Assembly (NCBI GenBank): GCA_027063295.1
Contig: JAMORZ010000102.1
Span: 1 to 10,155, forward strand
Source: Sulfurimonas sp.
Lineage (GTDB): Bacteria; Campylobacterota; Campylobacteria; Campylobacterales; Sulfurimonadaceae
Direction: 5' to 3'
DNA: 10,155 nt
Position 1 is the first letter of the stretch. The number at the start of each line of letters is the position of its first letter. This document shows, piece by piece, positions 1 to 6,120 of the stretch. Under the pieces are notes generated by a model. That model made no database searches, had not been told where the DNA came from, and saw only the letters and a list, made by a program, of their open reading frames with translations. A program made the translations under genes and the position numbers.

Positions 1-156
1 GTTTGCAATAGATAATCCAGATGAATCATCCGCTGCTTTATTGATACGTAAACCAGATGAAAGTGATGCTAAACTTTTATCTAGTGCAACATTGTTGTTT
101 GTTGAATACATGTGCGCATTCATCGCACCAACATTTGTGTTAATTCTAAAACCCAT
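1..156 (-). CDS. Flagellin, N-terminal fragment (gene runs off the left edge)
   Basis: This is the subunit of the flagellar filament, exported by the flagellar type III system and polymerised outside the cell. Reading leftward from the ATG at 156-154 gives 52 residues in an unbroken frame to the window edge. They begin MGFRINTNVGAMNAH and contain LASLSSGLRINKAADDSSG, the highly conserved N-terminal D0/D1 helix signature of bacterial flagellins. The start is supported by a ribosome binding site AAAAGGA (complement of 163-169) six bases upstream. A sigma-28-like promoter lies further up. The hypervariable middle and C-terminal D0 helix are outside the window, so I cannot tell whether it is a FlaA- or FlaB-type copy. 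The ORF on the opposite strand here is a shadow. Confidence 0.95.
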   Translation of the reverse strand, partial: MGFRINTNVGAMNAHMYSTNNNVALDKSLASLSSGLRINKAADDSSGLSIAN

Positions 157-175
157 AATAAATCCTTTTCTATGG

Positions 176-194
176 AAAGAGCCTTGCGCCCTTT
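176..194 (-). promoter_or_regulatory. Hairpin in the flagellin mRNA leader
   Basis: In the flagellin transcript, AAAGGGC pairs with GCTCTTT (seven pairs, one G-U) around a GCAAG loop. Slipping one base gives a GCAA (GNRA-type) tetraloop with a bulged G. The 3' side of the stem lies a few bases upstream of the AAAAGGA ribosome binding site, so the hairpin could set ribosome access or mRNA stability. The stem is visible in the sequence; the regulatory role is inferred. Confidence 0.45.
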
Positions 195-234
195 TTAAAT
201 TTTGTATCTCAGCTTCCTTGCCTCGATGTAAACA

Positions 235-261
235 ACATCGTCCTCCAAAAAAATATCTTTA
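235..261 (-). promoter_or_regulatory. Sigma-28 (FliA)-type promoter of the flagellin gene
   Basis: On the minus strand, TAAAGATA (complement of 254-261) is followed after exactly 11 bases by GACGATGT (complement of 235-242). The classical FliA consensus is TAAAGTTT-N11-GCCGATAA; six of eight -35 bases and five of eight -10 bases match, including the CGAT core. The predicted start site is near 228, giving a leader of about 70 nt. Late flagellin genes are normally FliA-dependent, so position and function agree. I found no convincing sigma-54 GG-N10-GC element here. Confidence 0.65.
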
Positions 262-336
262 ATTTTTTTTCTATTTTTTCACTATTTCTACTTTTTATCT
301 TTTTTTTGATACACTTCGCAGAAGAAAACAAATCAC

Positions 337-342
337 TATACT
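337..342 (+). promoter_or_regulatory. Possible -10 box for the topA operon
   Basis: TATACT sits in an AT-rich stretch after a T-tract region (about 258-308) with spaced T runs. Housekeeping promoters of Campylobacterota often lack a -35 hexamer and show T-rich periodicity instead. The box is so close to the ribosome binding site at 349-352 that the leader would be almost absent, which makes the call uncertain. TTGATA at 306-311 is too far away to be its -35. Confidence 0.3.
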
Positions 343-348
343 ATATAT

Positions 349-352
349 AGGA
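349..352 (+). promoter_or_regulatory. Ribosome binding site that supports the TTG start of topA
   Basis: AGGA is followed after seven bases by TTG at 360. The start decision rests on this spacing and on the protein: the conserved topoisomerase I beginning (N)LIIVESPAKAKTI follows directly, with no room for further conserved sequence upstream. Confidence 0.7.
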
Positions 353-359
353 ATAAATT

Positions 360-2594
360 TTGAATTTAATTATCGTGGAGTCACCTGCAAAGGCAAAGAC
401 TATAAAAAACTTTTTAGGTAAGGGCTACGAGGTGATCGCCTCTAAGGGGCACATCCGTGACTTACCAAAATCACGCTTTGGAATCACCGTAGATGAGGAG
501 ACTCACCATCTCATCCCAAAATACTCAGTTGCAAAAGAGAATGCTCCTACGGTTAAAGAGATCAAAGAAAAAGCAAAAAAAGCAGATACTATCTATATCG
601 CGACCGATGAGGATCGCGAGGGGGAAGCTATAGGGTGGCATATTGCCCATGCTATAAAAAAAGATCCTGAGGAGCTTCCACGTATTGTATTTCATGAGAT
701 TACAAAAACTGCCATCAAAAATGCACTTAAAAACTCACGTAAGATAGATATGGATATGGTAAACGCACAACAAGCACGCCGTATACTAGACCGCGTTGTT
801 GGGTATAAGCTCTCTCCTCTTTTGGCAAAGAAGATCCAAAAAGGGCTCTCTGGTGGGCGTGTACAATCCTCTACACTAAAACTTGTAGTTGATCGTGAGC
901 GTGAGATCCAGGCTTTTATTCCCCAAGAGTTTTGGAGCATCGATACACAGTTTAAAACCAACATAGAGGCAAACCTCATCACTCATAAAGGTGAGAAGAT
1001 CTCTAAAATGAGCATAACAAACAAAGAGCAGGCTCATGCAATAGAAAAGAGTGTCAAAGCAGATAGTTTCATCATCTCCAAGATAGAAACAAAAGAGCGT
1101 AAAAGCTCAACACCACCACCATTTATGACCTCAACACTCCAACAAACTGCATCAAGCCGTCTTGGATTTACCCCTAAAAAAACAATGATGATAGCGCAAA
1201 CACTCTATGAGGGTGTAAAAACACCAGATGGCACTTCAGGGGTTATCACCTATATGAGAACAGACTCACTCAACCTTGCAAAAGAGGCAGTTGGAGCAGT
1301 TCGCGGGATCATAGAGAACCGTTATGGTAAAAAGTATCTCCCTAAAAACCCAAAAGTTTATACAAAAAAAGCAAAAGGAGCACAAGAAGCGCACGAGGCT
1401 ATCCGCCCTACTATGCTTCAGTTTACTCCAGAAGTTGCTCAAAGCTTTTTAAAACCTGATGAGATCAAACTTTATCGCCTTATCTATGAGCGTTTTATGG
1501 CATGTCAGATGGAAGATGCGCGTTTTGAACAACAAAGCATCATCTTTACAGGGGAAGAAAATGAGTACCGTGCAAGTGGAAGAAAGCTTATTTTTGATGG
1601 TTTTTATGCAGTAACAGGTGCAGAGGACAAAGACAAACTTCTCCCAACACTCAAAGAGGGTGAAAAAGCAGAACTACAGTCTGTAAAACCTGAGCAACAT
1701 TTTACAGAGCCACCATCTCGCTACTCTGAGGCAAGTCTCATCAAAAAACTTGAAGCAGAAGGAGTTGGTCGCCCATCTACCTATGCACCAACCATAGCTA
1801 CACTCTCACAACGTACCTATGTAAGCATAGAAAAAAAGCAGATCATACCAACAGAGATGGCATTTACTGTAACAAAGATCTTAGAGGAGCATTTTGCAAA
1901 TATAGTTGACATCAACTTTACAGCAGAGATGGAAGAGAAACTCGATGAAGTAAGTGATGGCAAAGTGGACTGGCAAAAACTGCTTTATGACTTCTATGTA
2001 CCTTTTATGAAACAGATCGAAGAGGGAAATGAAAAGATCGTCTCACTCAAAACTGCCAAACCACTTGGAAGAACTTGCCCTAAATGTGGAGAGAATGAGC
2101 TTCTTTTAAGAAGTGGACGTTTTGGGCATTTTATTGCATGTAGTGGCTTTCCAAAATGTAAATACACTGAACCATGTGATGATGAGGGTAACCCAGTAGA
2201 GAAAAAAGAGACCACTGCAGATGAGAAGTGTGATAAATGTGGTGGAGATATGGTTGTTAAAAATGGTAGAAACGGTGAGTTTTTAGCATGTAGCAACTAC
2301 CCTGATTGTAAAAACACAAAGAGCATCAATGTAGAGGAGAAAGTAAGCGAGATACCATGCCCTGATTGTGGTGGTAAGATAAGTTTAAAAAACTCTCGCC
2401 GTGGACCATTTTGGGGGTGTGAAAACTACCCTGATTGTAAGTTTATCTCCAAGTTTGAGCCAAGCAAGTACAAATGTAGTGAAAAAGGGTGTGGTGGCAC
2501 ACTCGCACTTCGCACCTACCGTAACAAAGAAGTGTATGAGTGTATCAAATGTAAAACCCGTACACCTCGTGATGAGATAGAAAACAATTCATAG
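360..2594 (+). CDS. topA: DNA topoisomerase I (type IA)
   Basis: TopA relaxes negatively supercoiled DNA by cutting one strand through a 5'-phosphotyrosine link. The 744-residue product is complete. A Toprim domain opens the protein (ESPAKAK at 7-13, metal-binding TDEDREGE at 82-89 with D83, D85 and E87). The catalytic tyrosine is Y298 in ITYMRTDS, and AHEAIRPT (344-351) and EGVGRPSTYAPTI (467-479) are family motifs. The C terminus has four zinc-ribbon modules with cysteines at 573/576/594/600, 624/627/644/650, 667/670/687/693 and 706/711/728/731; the last has different spacing. All four retain their cysteines, so the DNA-binding tail looks intact. Translation starts at TTG. The gene leads a rightward operon; the next gene starts 8 bp after its stop, and that gene's AGGAAA ribosome binding site overlaps the topA stop codon. 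Confidence 0.97.
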   Translation: MNLIIVESPAKAKTIKNFLGKGYEVIASKGHIRDLPKSRFGITVDEETHHLIPKYSVAKENAPTVKEIKEKAKKADTIYIATDEDREGEAIGWHIAHAIKKDPEELPRIVFHEITKTAIKNALKNSRKIDMDMVNAQQARRILDRVVGYKLSPLLAKKIQKGLSGGRVQSSTLKLVVDREREIQAFIPQEFWSIDTQFKTNIEANLITHKGEKISKMSITNKEQAHAIEKSVKADSFIISKIETKERKSSTPPPFMTSTLQQTASSRLGFTPKKTMMIAQTLYEGVKTPDGTSGVITYMRTDSLNLAKEAVGAVRGIIENRYGKKYLPKNPKVYTKKAKGAQEAHEAIRPTMLQFTPEVAQSFLKPDEIKLYRLIYERFMACQMEDARFEQQSIIFTGEENEYRASGRKLIFDGFYAVTGAEDKDKLLPTLKEGEKAELQSVKPEQHFTEPPSRYSEASLIKKLEAEGVGRPSTYAPTIATLSQRTYVSIEKKQIIPTEMAFTVTKILEEHFANIVDINFTAEMEEKLDEVSDGKVDWQKLLYDFYVPFMKQIEEGNEKIVSLKTAKPLGRTCPKCGENELLLRSGRFGHFIACSGFPKCKYTEPCDDEGNPVEKKETTADEKCDKCGGDMVVKNGRNGEFLACSNYPDCKNTKSINVEEKVSEIPCPDCGGKISLKNSRRGPFWGCENYPDCKFISKFEPSKYKCSEKGCGGTLALRTYRNKEVYECIKCKTRTPRDEIENNS

Positions 2595-2602
2595 GAAAAA
2601 CA

Positions 2603-2911
2603 ATGGATAAGCATCTTCTTCATACACTCAAAAAACTCAAAGAAAATTATAAAACTTTAGGTTTTTTAATTATTGGCATTTTTGGCTCACAGGCACGTGG
2701 TGATGCAAACAGTAAGAGTGATATAGATATAGTGTATAACCTTGATGCCTCATTTCTTCAAAAATTTGGTGGATGGGGTGCTGTCTCTGAGATAGAGAAG
2801 ATTAAACAGGAGATACAAAAGAGTTTAGGAAAAGATGTTGATTTAGCTTCTGCTGATAACAACTCCAAAGTATTTCAAAACAGATTGAAAGATGAGTTGA
2901 TATATGTCTAA
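2603..2911 (+). CDS. mntA: MntA-like nucleotidyltransferase antitoxin
   Basis: This is a 102-residue minimal nucleotidyltransferase. It has the full catalytic signature GSx10DxD: G28-S29 (FGSQARGD), then D40 and D42 in SDIDI, with a likely third acidic residue at D80 in KDVDLAS. In studied MntA-HepT systems the antitoxin transfers AMP to a tyrosine of the HEPN toxin and so silences it. The partner gene overlaps by 8 bp, the usual antitoxin-first order. Its own ribosome binding site, AGGAAA, overlaps the topA stop codon, leaving no room for a private promoter, so it should be co-transcribed with topA. All expected catalytic residues are present. The assignment rests on motif plus partner; the biochemical role is inferred from the family. 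Confidence 0.85.
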   Translation: MDKHLLHTLKKLKENYKTLGFLIIGIFGSQARGDANSKSDIDIVYNLDASFLQKFGGWGAVSEIEKIKQEIQKSLGKDVDLASADNNSKVFQNRLKDELIYV

Positions 2912-3251
2912 AACAACAGATACAACACGTCTTGCTTTTGTTTTAGAGAAGATTGAGGATTTACTCTCATATAAACAAGAATACAAGTCTATTGAAGCAC
3001 TTCTAAATTCTAAAATGGGATTTGATGCTACAAATATGTGTATTATGCAGATTGGAGAAACTCTAAACAAACTCTCAAATGAGATGCAAGAGCAATATCC
3101 ACAACTCCCGATTAAAGAGAGTTACTTAACTCGTAACTATATTACACATGATTATGAGGGTGTTAATAAGCAAATCATAGAGATGATTATCCGTACAGAG
3201 ATGCCAAAGCTCAAAATAATGATTGAAAATATTTTAAAAGAGTTGGTATAG
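2904..3251 (+). CDS. hepT: HepT-like HEPN-domain ribonuclease toxin (DUF86)
   Basis: This 115-residue, predicted all-helical protein belongs to the HEPN/DUF86 family. The active motif RX4HXY is complete: R77-NYIT-H82-D-Y84, followed by EGVN, like the RNxxxHxYxGVD of known HepT toxins. R and H form the RNase site in a HEPN dimer. Y84 is the position that MntA partners modify with AMP in characterised pairs. It overlaps mntA by 8 bp, and its stop codon abuts the next ATG, so translation of the phosphoesterase gene may be coupled to it. Both TA genes read as intact, so the module is probably active or recently so. Cellular RNA targets cannot be read from the sequence. Confidence 0.85.
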   Translation: MSKTTDTTRLAFVLEKIEDLLSYKQEYKSIEALLNSKMGFDATNMCIMQIGETLNKLSNEMQEQYPQLPIKESYLTRNYITHDYEGVNKQIIEMIIRTEMPKLKIMIENILKELV

Positions 3252-3773
3252 ATGAAAATAGCTATCCTCTCAGACACACACCACAAAAGCAAAAAAGCTC
3301 AAAAGGCTGTAGAGTTACTACTATCTGAAGGGGCTGAGTTTTTTATACATGCTGGAGATGTTGGGGAGCTAAGTACACTAGAGCTTTTAAAAAACTCTGG
3401 CAAAAAGTATGTTGCAGTTTATGGCAACAACGATGCACATCTAGTTGAGTATCACAACAGCTACAACCTTGTCAAAGAGCCAAACTACTTCAAAGTTGCC
3501 AACACAAAGTTCAAACTTATGCACCTGCCATTTTATATGTCAGCAGATGCAGAAGTAGTTGTTTTTGGGCATACACATCAGTTTGAAGTTGCTATGCAAG
3601 GCTCAACTCTCTATCTTAACCCTGGTGAAGTGTGTGCAAGAAACAAACCCGTCTCAGAGTGTGCAATGCTTGAAGTCACGCCAGATGATTTTTTTGTCAC
3701 ACACTATACAAGAGCAAAAGGTGCAAAAGAGTTTGATGCCAAAAGCTTCACATTTCAAAGGAAAAAACAGTGA
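3252..3773 (+). CDS. YfcE/MJ0936-family metallophosphoesterase
   Basis: This small cytosolic metal-dependent phosphodiesterase/phosphatase has 173 residues. Calcineurin-like motifs appear in order: D8-T-H10 (LSDTHH), G35-D36 (HAGDVG), GNND (58-61, N59 as metal ligand), H91 and GHTH (106-109, H107 and H109 as ligands). Two points are odd. H91 is followed by LPF rather than the usual Gly-His, and only 14 residues separate it from GHTH, so the usual helix there seems shortened. The physiological substrate of the family is not settled and cannot be inferred here. ATG 3252 directly follows the hepT stop with only a weak GAG-like ribosome binding site, which suggests translational coupling. The end overlaps the bioB start. 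Confidence 0.88.
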   Translation: MKIAILSDTHHKSKKAQKAVELLLSEGAEFFIHAGDVGELSTLELLKNSGKKYVAVYGNNDAHLVEYHNSYNLVKEPNYFKVANTKFKLMHLPFYMSADAEVVVFGHTHQFEVAMQGSTLYLNPGEVCARNKPVSECAMLEVTPDDFFVTHYTRAKGAKEFDAKSFTFQRKKQ

Positions 3774-4615
3774 AAGAAAAGATTTTTCTCTGCTCCATCT
3801 GCAACATCAACAGTGGAACATGTTTAGAGGATTGTAAATTTTGCTCCCAAAGTGTTCGCTACAAAGCTGACATTGAGCGTTACAAACAAAAAGATATAGA
3901 GCTTATCAAACAAGAAGCGATAAGTGCAAGAGATAGTGGAGCACTTGGATTTTGTCTGGTAACGGCAGATAAGGGGCTTGATGATAAAACTCTAGAGTTT
4001 GTATGCAGTGTTGCAAAAGAGGTGCAAAAAGTAGCTCCTCAGCTTCGTCTTATCGCCTGCAATGGCACAGCAACACTTGAACAACTTAAAGAGCTTAAAA
4101 ATGCAGGGATCAAAGCATACAACCACAACCTGGAGACAAGTAAAGCTTTTTATGAGCAAATATGCACAACCCATCCGTGGAGTGAGCGTTATGAGACCTG
4201 TCAAAATGTAAACGCAGCTGGGATGGTGCTCATTACAGGTGGGATCTTTGGGCTTGGTGAAACGCAAGAGGACAGAGTAAGTATGCTTCGTTCTTTGGCT
4301 TCACTCAATCCAACTTCTGTGCCTATCAACTTTTACCATCACAACGAAGCACTCCAGCTCCAACCAAACCCACTCACAACAGATGAAGCACTTTCACTCA
4401 TTAAACTCACCCGTGAGATGATCCCAAATGCACAGCGCATTATGGTGGCCGGTGGACGTGAGCTTATGTTTGGTGAACGTCAAAGTGAGATCTTTGAGTA
4501 TGGTGCAAACTCCATTGTGATTGGCAACTACCTCACTACAGCTGGTCGAGAGATGAACAAAGATCTACAGATGCTCAAAGAGCTAAATCTTCAAATCGCT
4601 ACTTCAGTAAAGTAA
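3770..4615 (+). CDS. bioB: Biotin synthase (radical SAM), short epsilonproteobacterial type with altered auxiliary-cluster ligands
   Basis: BioB inserts sulfur into dethiobiotin, the last step of biotin synthesis. The radical SAM motif CxxxCxxC is C18-LED-C22-KF-C25, preceded by INSG. YNHNLETS (117-124), GGIFGLGE (157-164) and GANSIVIGNYLTT (246-258) are BioB signatures. The protein has 281 residues against 346 in E. coli, lacking N- and C-terminal extensions. Against the E. coli sequence as I remember it, C62 (GFCLVT) and C97 (IACNG) match auxiliary [2Fe-2S] ligands C97 and C128. The C188 position is I155 (VLITGG) and the R260 position is M215 (RIMVAGGRE). Other cysteines (C132, C144) might compensate. 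Translation starts at GTG, with AAAGGA upstream, inside a GTGA overlap with the phosphoesterase stop. A different BioB-like radical SAM activity cannot be fully excluded. Confidence 0.87.
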   Translation: MKEKIFLCSICNINSGTCLEDCKFCSQSVRYKADIERYKQKDIELIKQEAISARDSGALGFCLVTADKGLDDKTLEFVCSVAKEVQKVAPQLRLIACNGTATLEQLKELKNAGIKAYNHNLETSKAFYEQICTTHPWSERYETCQNVNAAGMVLITGGIFGLGETQEDRVSMLRSLASLNPTSVPINFYHHNEALQLQPNPLTTDEALSLIKLTREMIPNAQRIMVAGGRELMFGERQSEIFEYGANSIVIGNYLTTAGREMNKDLQMLKELNLQIATSVK

Positions 4616-4624
4616 GGGAAAATT

Positions 4625-5782
4625 ATGAGTGATAATATTGTTCTCATTATCACTATATCACTCATTATTATCTTCTCCCCTTTCTTTGCAAAGGCACTCA
4701 AACTTCCAACAACACCTATAGAGATTATTCTTGGGTCACTCCTTGGTTATGTTGGATTTATCCACTCTGAGCATCTTTTTGATATTGTCGCTGAGCTTGG
4801 TTTTTTATACTTGATGTTTATCGCAGGAACAGAGATCAACCTCAAAAATGTACTCAAAACACCACCACATCTTATCAAAAAAGTAGTACTTTATCTTACA
4901 TTTTTATATGCTTTTTCGATCGCATTTTCAAGCTACTTTGCTCTTGGAAAAACTTTTATGGTTCTCCTTCCTCTCATCTCTGTCGGGCTTGTAGCATCAC
5001 TCTCTAAAGAGTATGGAAAAACACCATGGCTTACACTATCTATGACAGCAGGAGGGATTGGTGAAGTTGTAAGTATCGGCATTCTTACCATCACCTCAGC
5101 AGCACTTGCAGAGGGGGTTAGCTTTATGTTTTTTAAAACGATCCTCTCACTTATTGCATTTTTACTTTTTATGTTTTTACTCTTTCGAGCGATGCAGCTA
5201 CTTTTTTGGTGGTTTCCAAGGGTATCTACTGCACTTATGCCTCATGATGACAACAAAGAACAAGATATTCGCCTAAGTATGGGGATCTTCTTTTTACTTG
5301 TGGGTGCGATGCTCTATCTGCACCTAGAACTTGCATTTGGGGCATTTTTGGCAGGAATCTTCATCCCTACATTTTTTGAGCATAAACATGAACTGCCAGA
5401 GAAGCTTGCATCGTTTGGATTTGGATTTTTGATCCCTATCTTTTTTATCCATATTGGAAGTTCGTTTAATCTTAGCGCATTTGCTATGGAAGGACTCATC
5501 ACAAAAGCTTTGACTATCGCTATTGTGATGATCGCTATGCGTATTTTTGCTTCACTTGTTTTTATCAAAGAGCTTGGTTTAAAAGATGCCATCCTGATGG
5601 GACTTTCACACTCTATGCCACTCACCCTTCTCATTGCAATGGCAACACTTGCATTTGGAGCAAACTCTATTGACAAACTCCACTACTATGCATTTATCTT
5701 AGCGGCATTATTTCAGGTGATAAGTGTTATGATTACTATCAAGCTTATAAACAATTTTGATACCCAAGGGGATGTAAGATGA
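4625..5782 (+). CDS. Kef-type cation/proton antiporter (CPA2 membrane domain, no RCK domain)
   Basis: This 385-residue, very hydrophobic inner-membrane protein has about 12-13 predicted membrane segments. Family features include GTEINLKNVLK (68-78, the GxExdLK motif after the third helix), TAGGIGEVVS (141-150, with buried E147 a candidate for ion/proton coupling), and PIFFIHIGSSFNLS (271-284, the FFxxxG segment). It should exchange Na+ or K+ for protons; the ion cannot be told from sequence. It ends soon after the last helix, so the C-terminal TrkA-N/RCK regulatory domain of KefB/KefC is absent and glutathione gating of the KefC type is unlikely. The ATG follows AAGGGAA with good spacing, 9 bp after bioB. 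Its stop overlaps the next start (ATGA). Confidence 0.88.
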   Translation: MSDNIVLIITISLIIIFSPFFAKALKLPTTPIEIILGSLLGYVGFIHSEHLFDIVAELGFLYLMFIAGTEINLKNVLKTPPHLIKKVVLYLTFLYAFSIAFSSYFALGKTFMVLLPLISVGLVASLSKEYGKTPWLTLSMTAGGIGEVVSIGILTITSAALAEGVSFMFFKTILSLIAFLLFMFLLFRAMQLLFWWFPRVSTALMPHDDNKEQDIRLSMGIFFLLVGAMLYLHLELAFGAFLAGIFIPTFFEHKHELPEKLASFGFGFLIPIFFIHIGSSFNLSAFAMEGLITKALTIAIVMIAMRIFASLVFIKELGLKDAILMGLSHSMPLTLLIAMATLAFGANSIDKLHYYAFILAALFQVISVMITIKLINNFDTQGDVR

Positions 5783-6120
5783 GCCGTTCTGTTTTACTTC
5801 AACTCGCACGAGATTCTATCCAAGAAGTTCTTGAAGCAAAAAATACTATCCAAAAAGATCTTCTCATTGCCAAGCATCCTCTCCTAAATCAAATAGTACC
5901 AACAGATGTAAAACTTTATTTTGAAGGAGAGCTAAGAGGATCAAATCAGCAAGTGGGTATCCCTTTGGCTGATGCTATTATCATTGGAGCAAAAAAAGCT
6001 GCATTTGAAGATGAAACACAATCCCCCATAACAACTTCTGAGTATCTCTCCTGTGAAGTAGAACTCACACTCCATACAACTGATGGAGTGATAAGTGAAA
6101 AAGACAAACCTATCTTATAA
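5779..6120 (+). CDS. Short, divergent AMMECR1-like protein
   Basis: The product has 113 residues and no signal or membrane segment. I relate it to the AMMECR1 fold from the order of three blocks: an N-terminal helix LLQLARDSIQEVL (6-18), YFEGELRGS (47-55) matching the family's L.xxGxLRGC segment, and PLADAIIIGAKKAAFED (62-78) followed by SPITTSEYLSCEVELTL (82-98), matching the PFPPL..EL..L.IEVSVL region. The conserved cysteine of LRGC is serine (S55). The chain stops where the second half of a typical domain of about 180 residues would begin, including the GLLLPQ region, so it is shortened or a decayed copy. It is coupled to the antiporter gene by an ATGA overlap, with AAGGGG upstream. The 3' end overlaps the convergent leuA end by 6 bp. 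The function is unknown. Confidence 0.65.
   Translation: MSRSVLLQLARDSIQEVLEAKNTIQKDLLIAKHPLLNQIVPTDVKLYFEGELRGSNQQVGIPLADAIIIGAKKAAFEDETQSPITTSEYLSCEVELTLHTTDGVISEKDKPIL

Noticed and set aside
41..262. Forward ORF of 73 codons at the left edge
   Set aside because: It lies antisense over the flagellin start and its promoter; the flagellin reading is strongly conserved, so this is a shadow.
243..308. Sigma-54 promoter for the flagellin gene (GG followed by GC at 10-base spacing)
   Set aside because: The GG in TTGGAGGACG is followed at the required spacing by TG, not GC; the sigma-28 match is much better.
692..982. Reverse ORF inside topA (and another at 1994-2296)
   Set aside because: Both lie antisense within the conserved topA frame and show no recognisable protein features.
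2581..2605. Short direct repeat AAAACAAT on both sides of the topA stop as a possible insertion scar for the TA pair
   Set aside because: It is short, in A-rich DNA, and has no matching copy at the 3' boundary near 3251.
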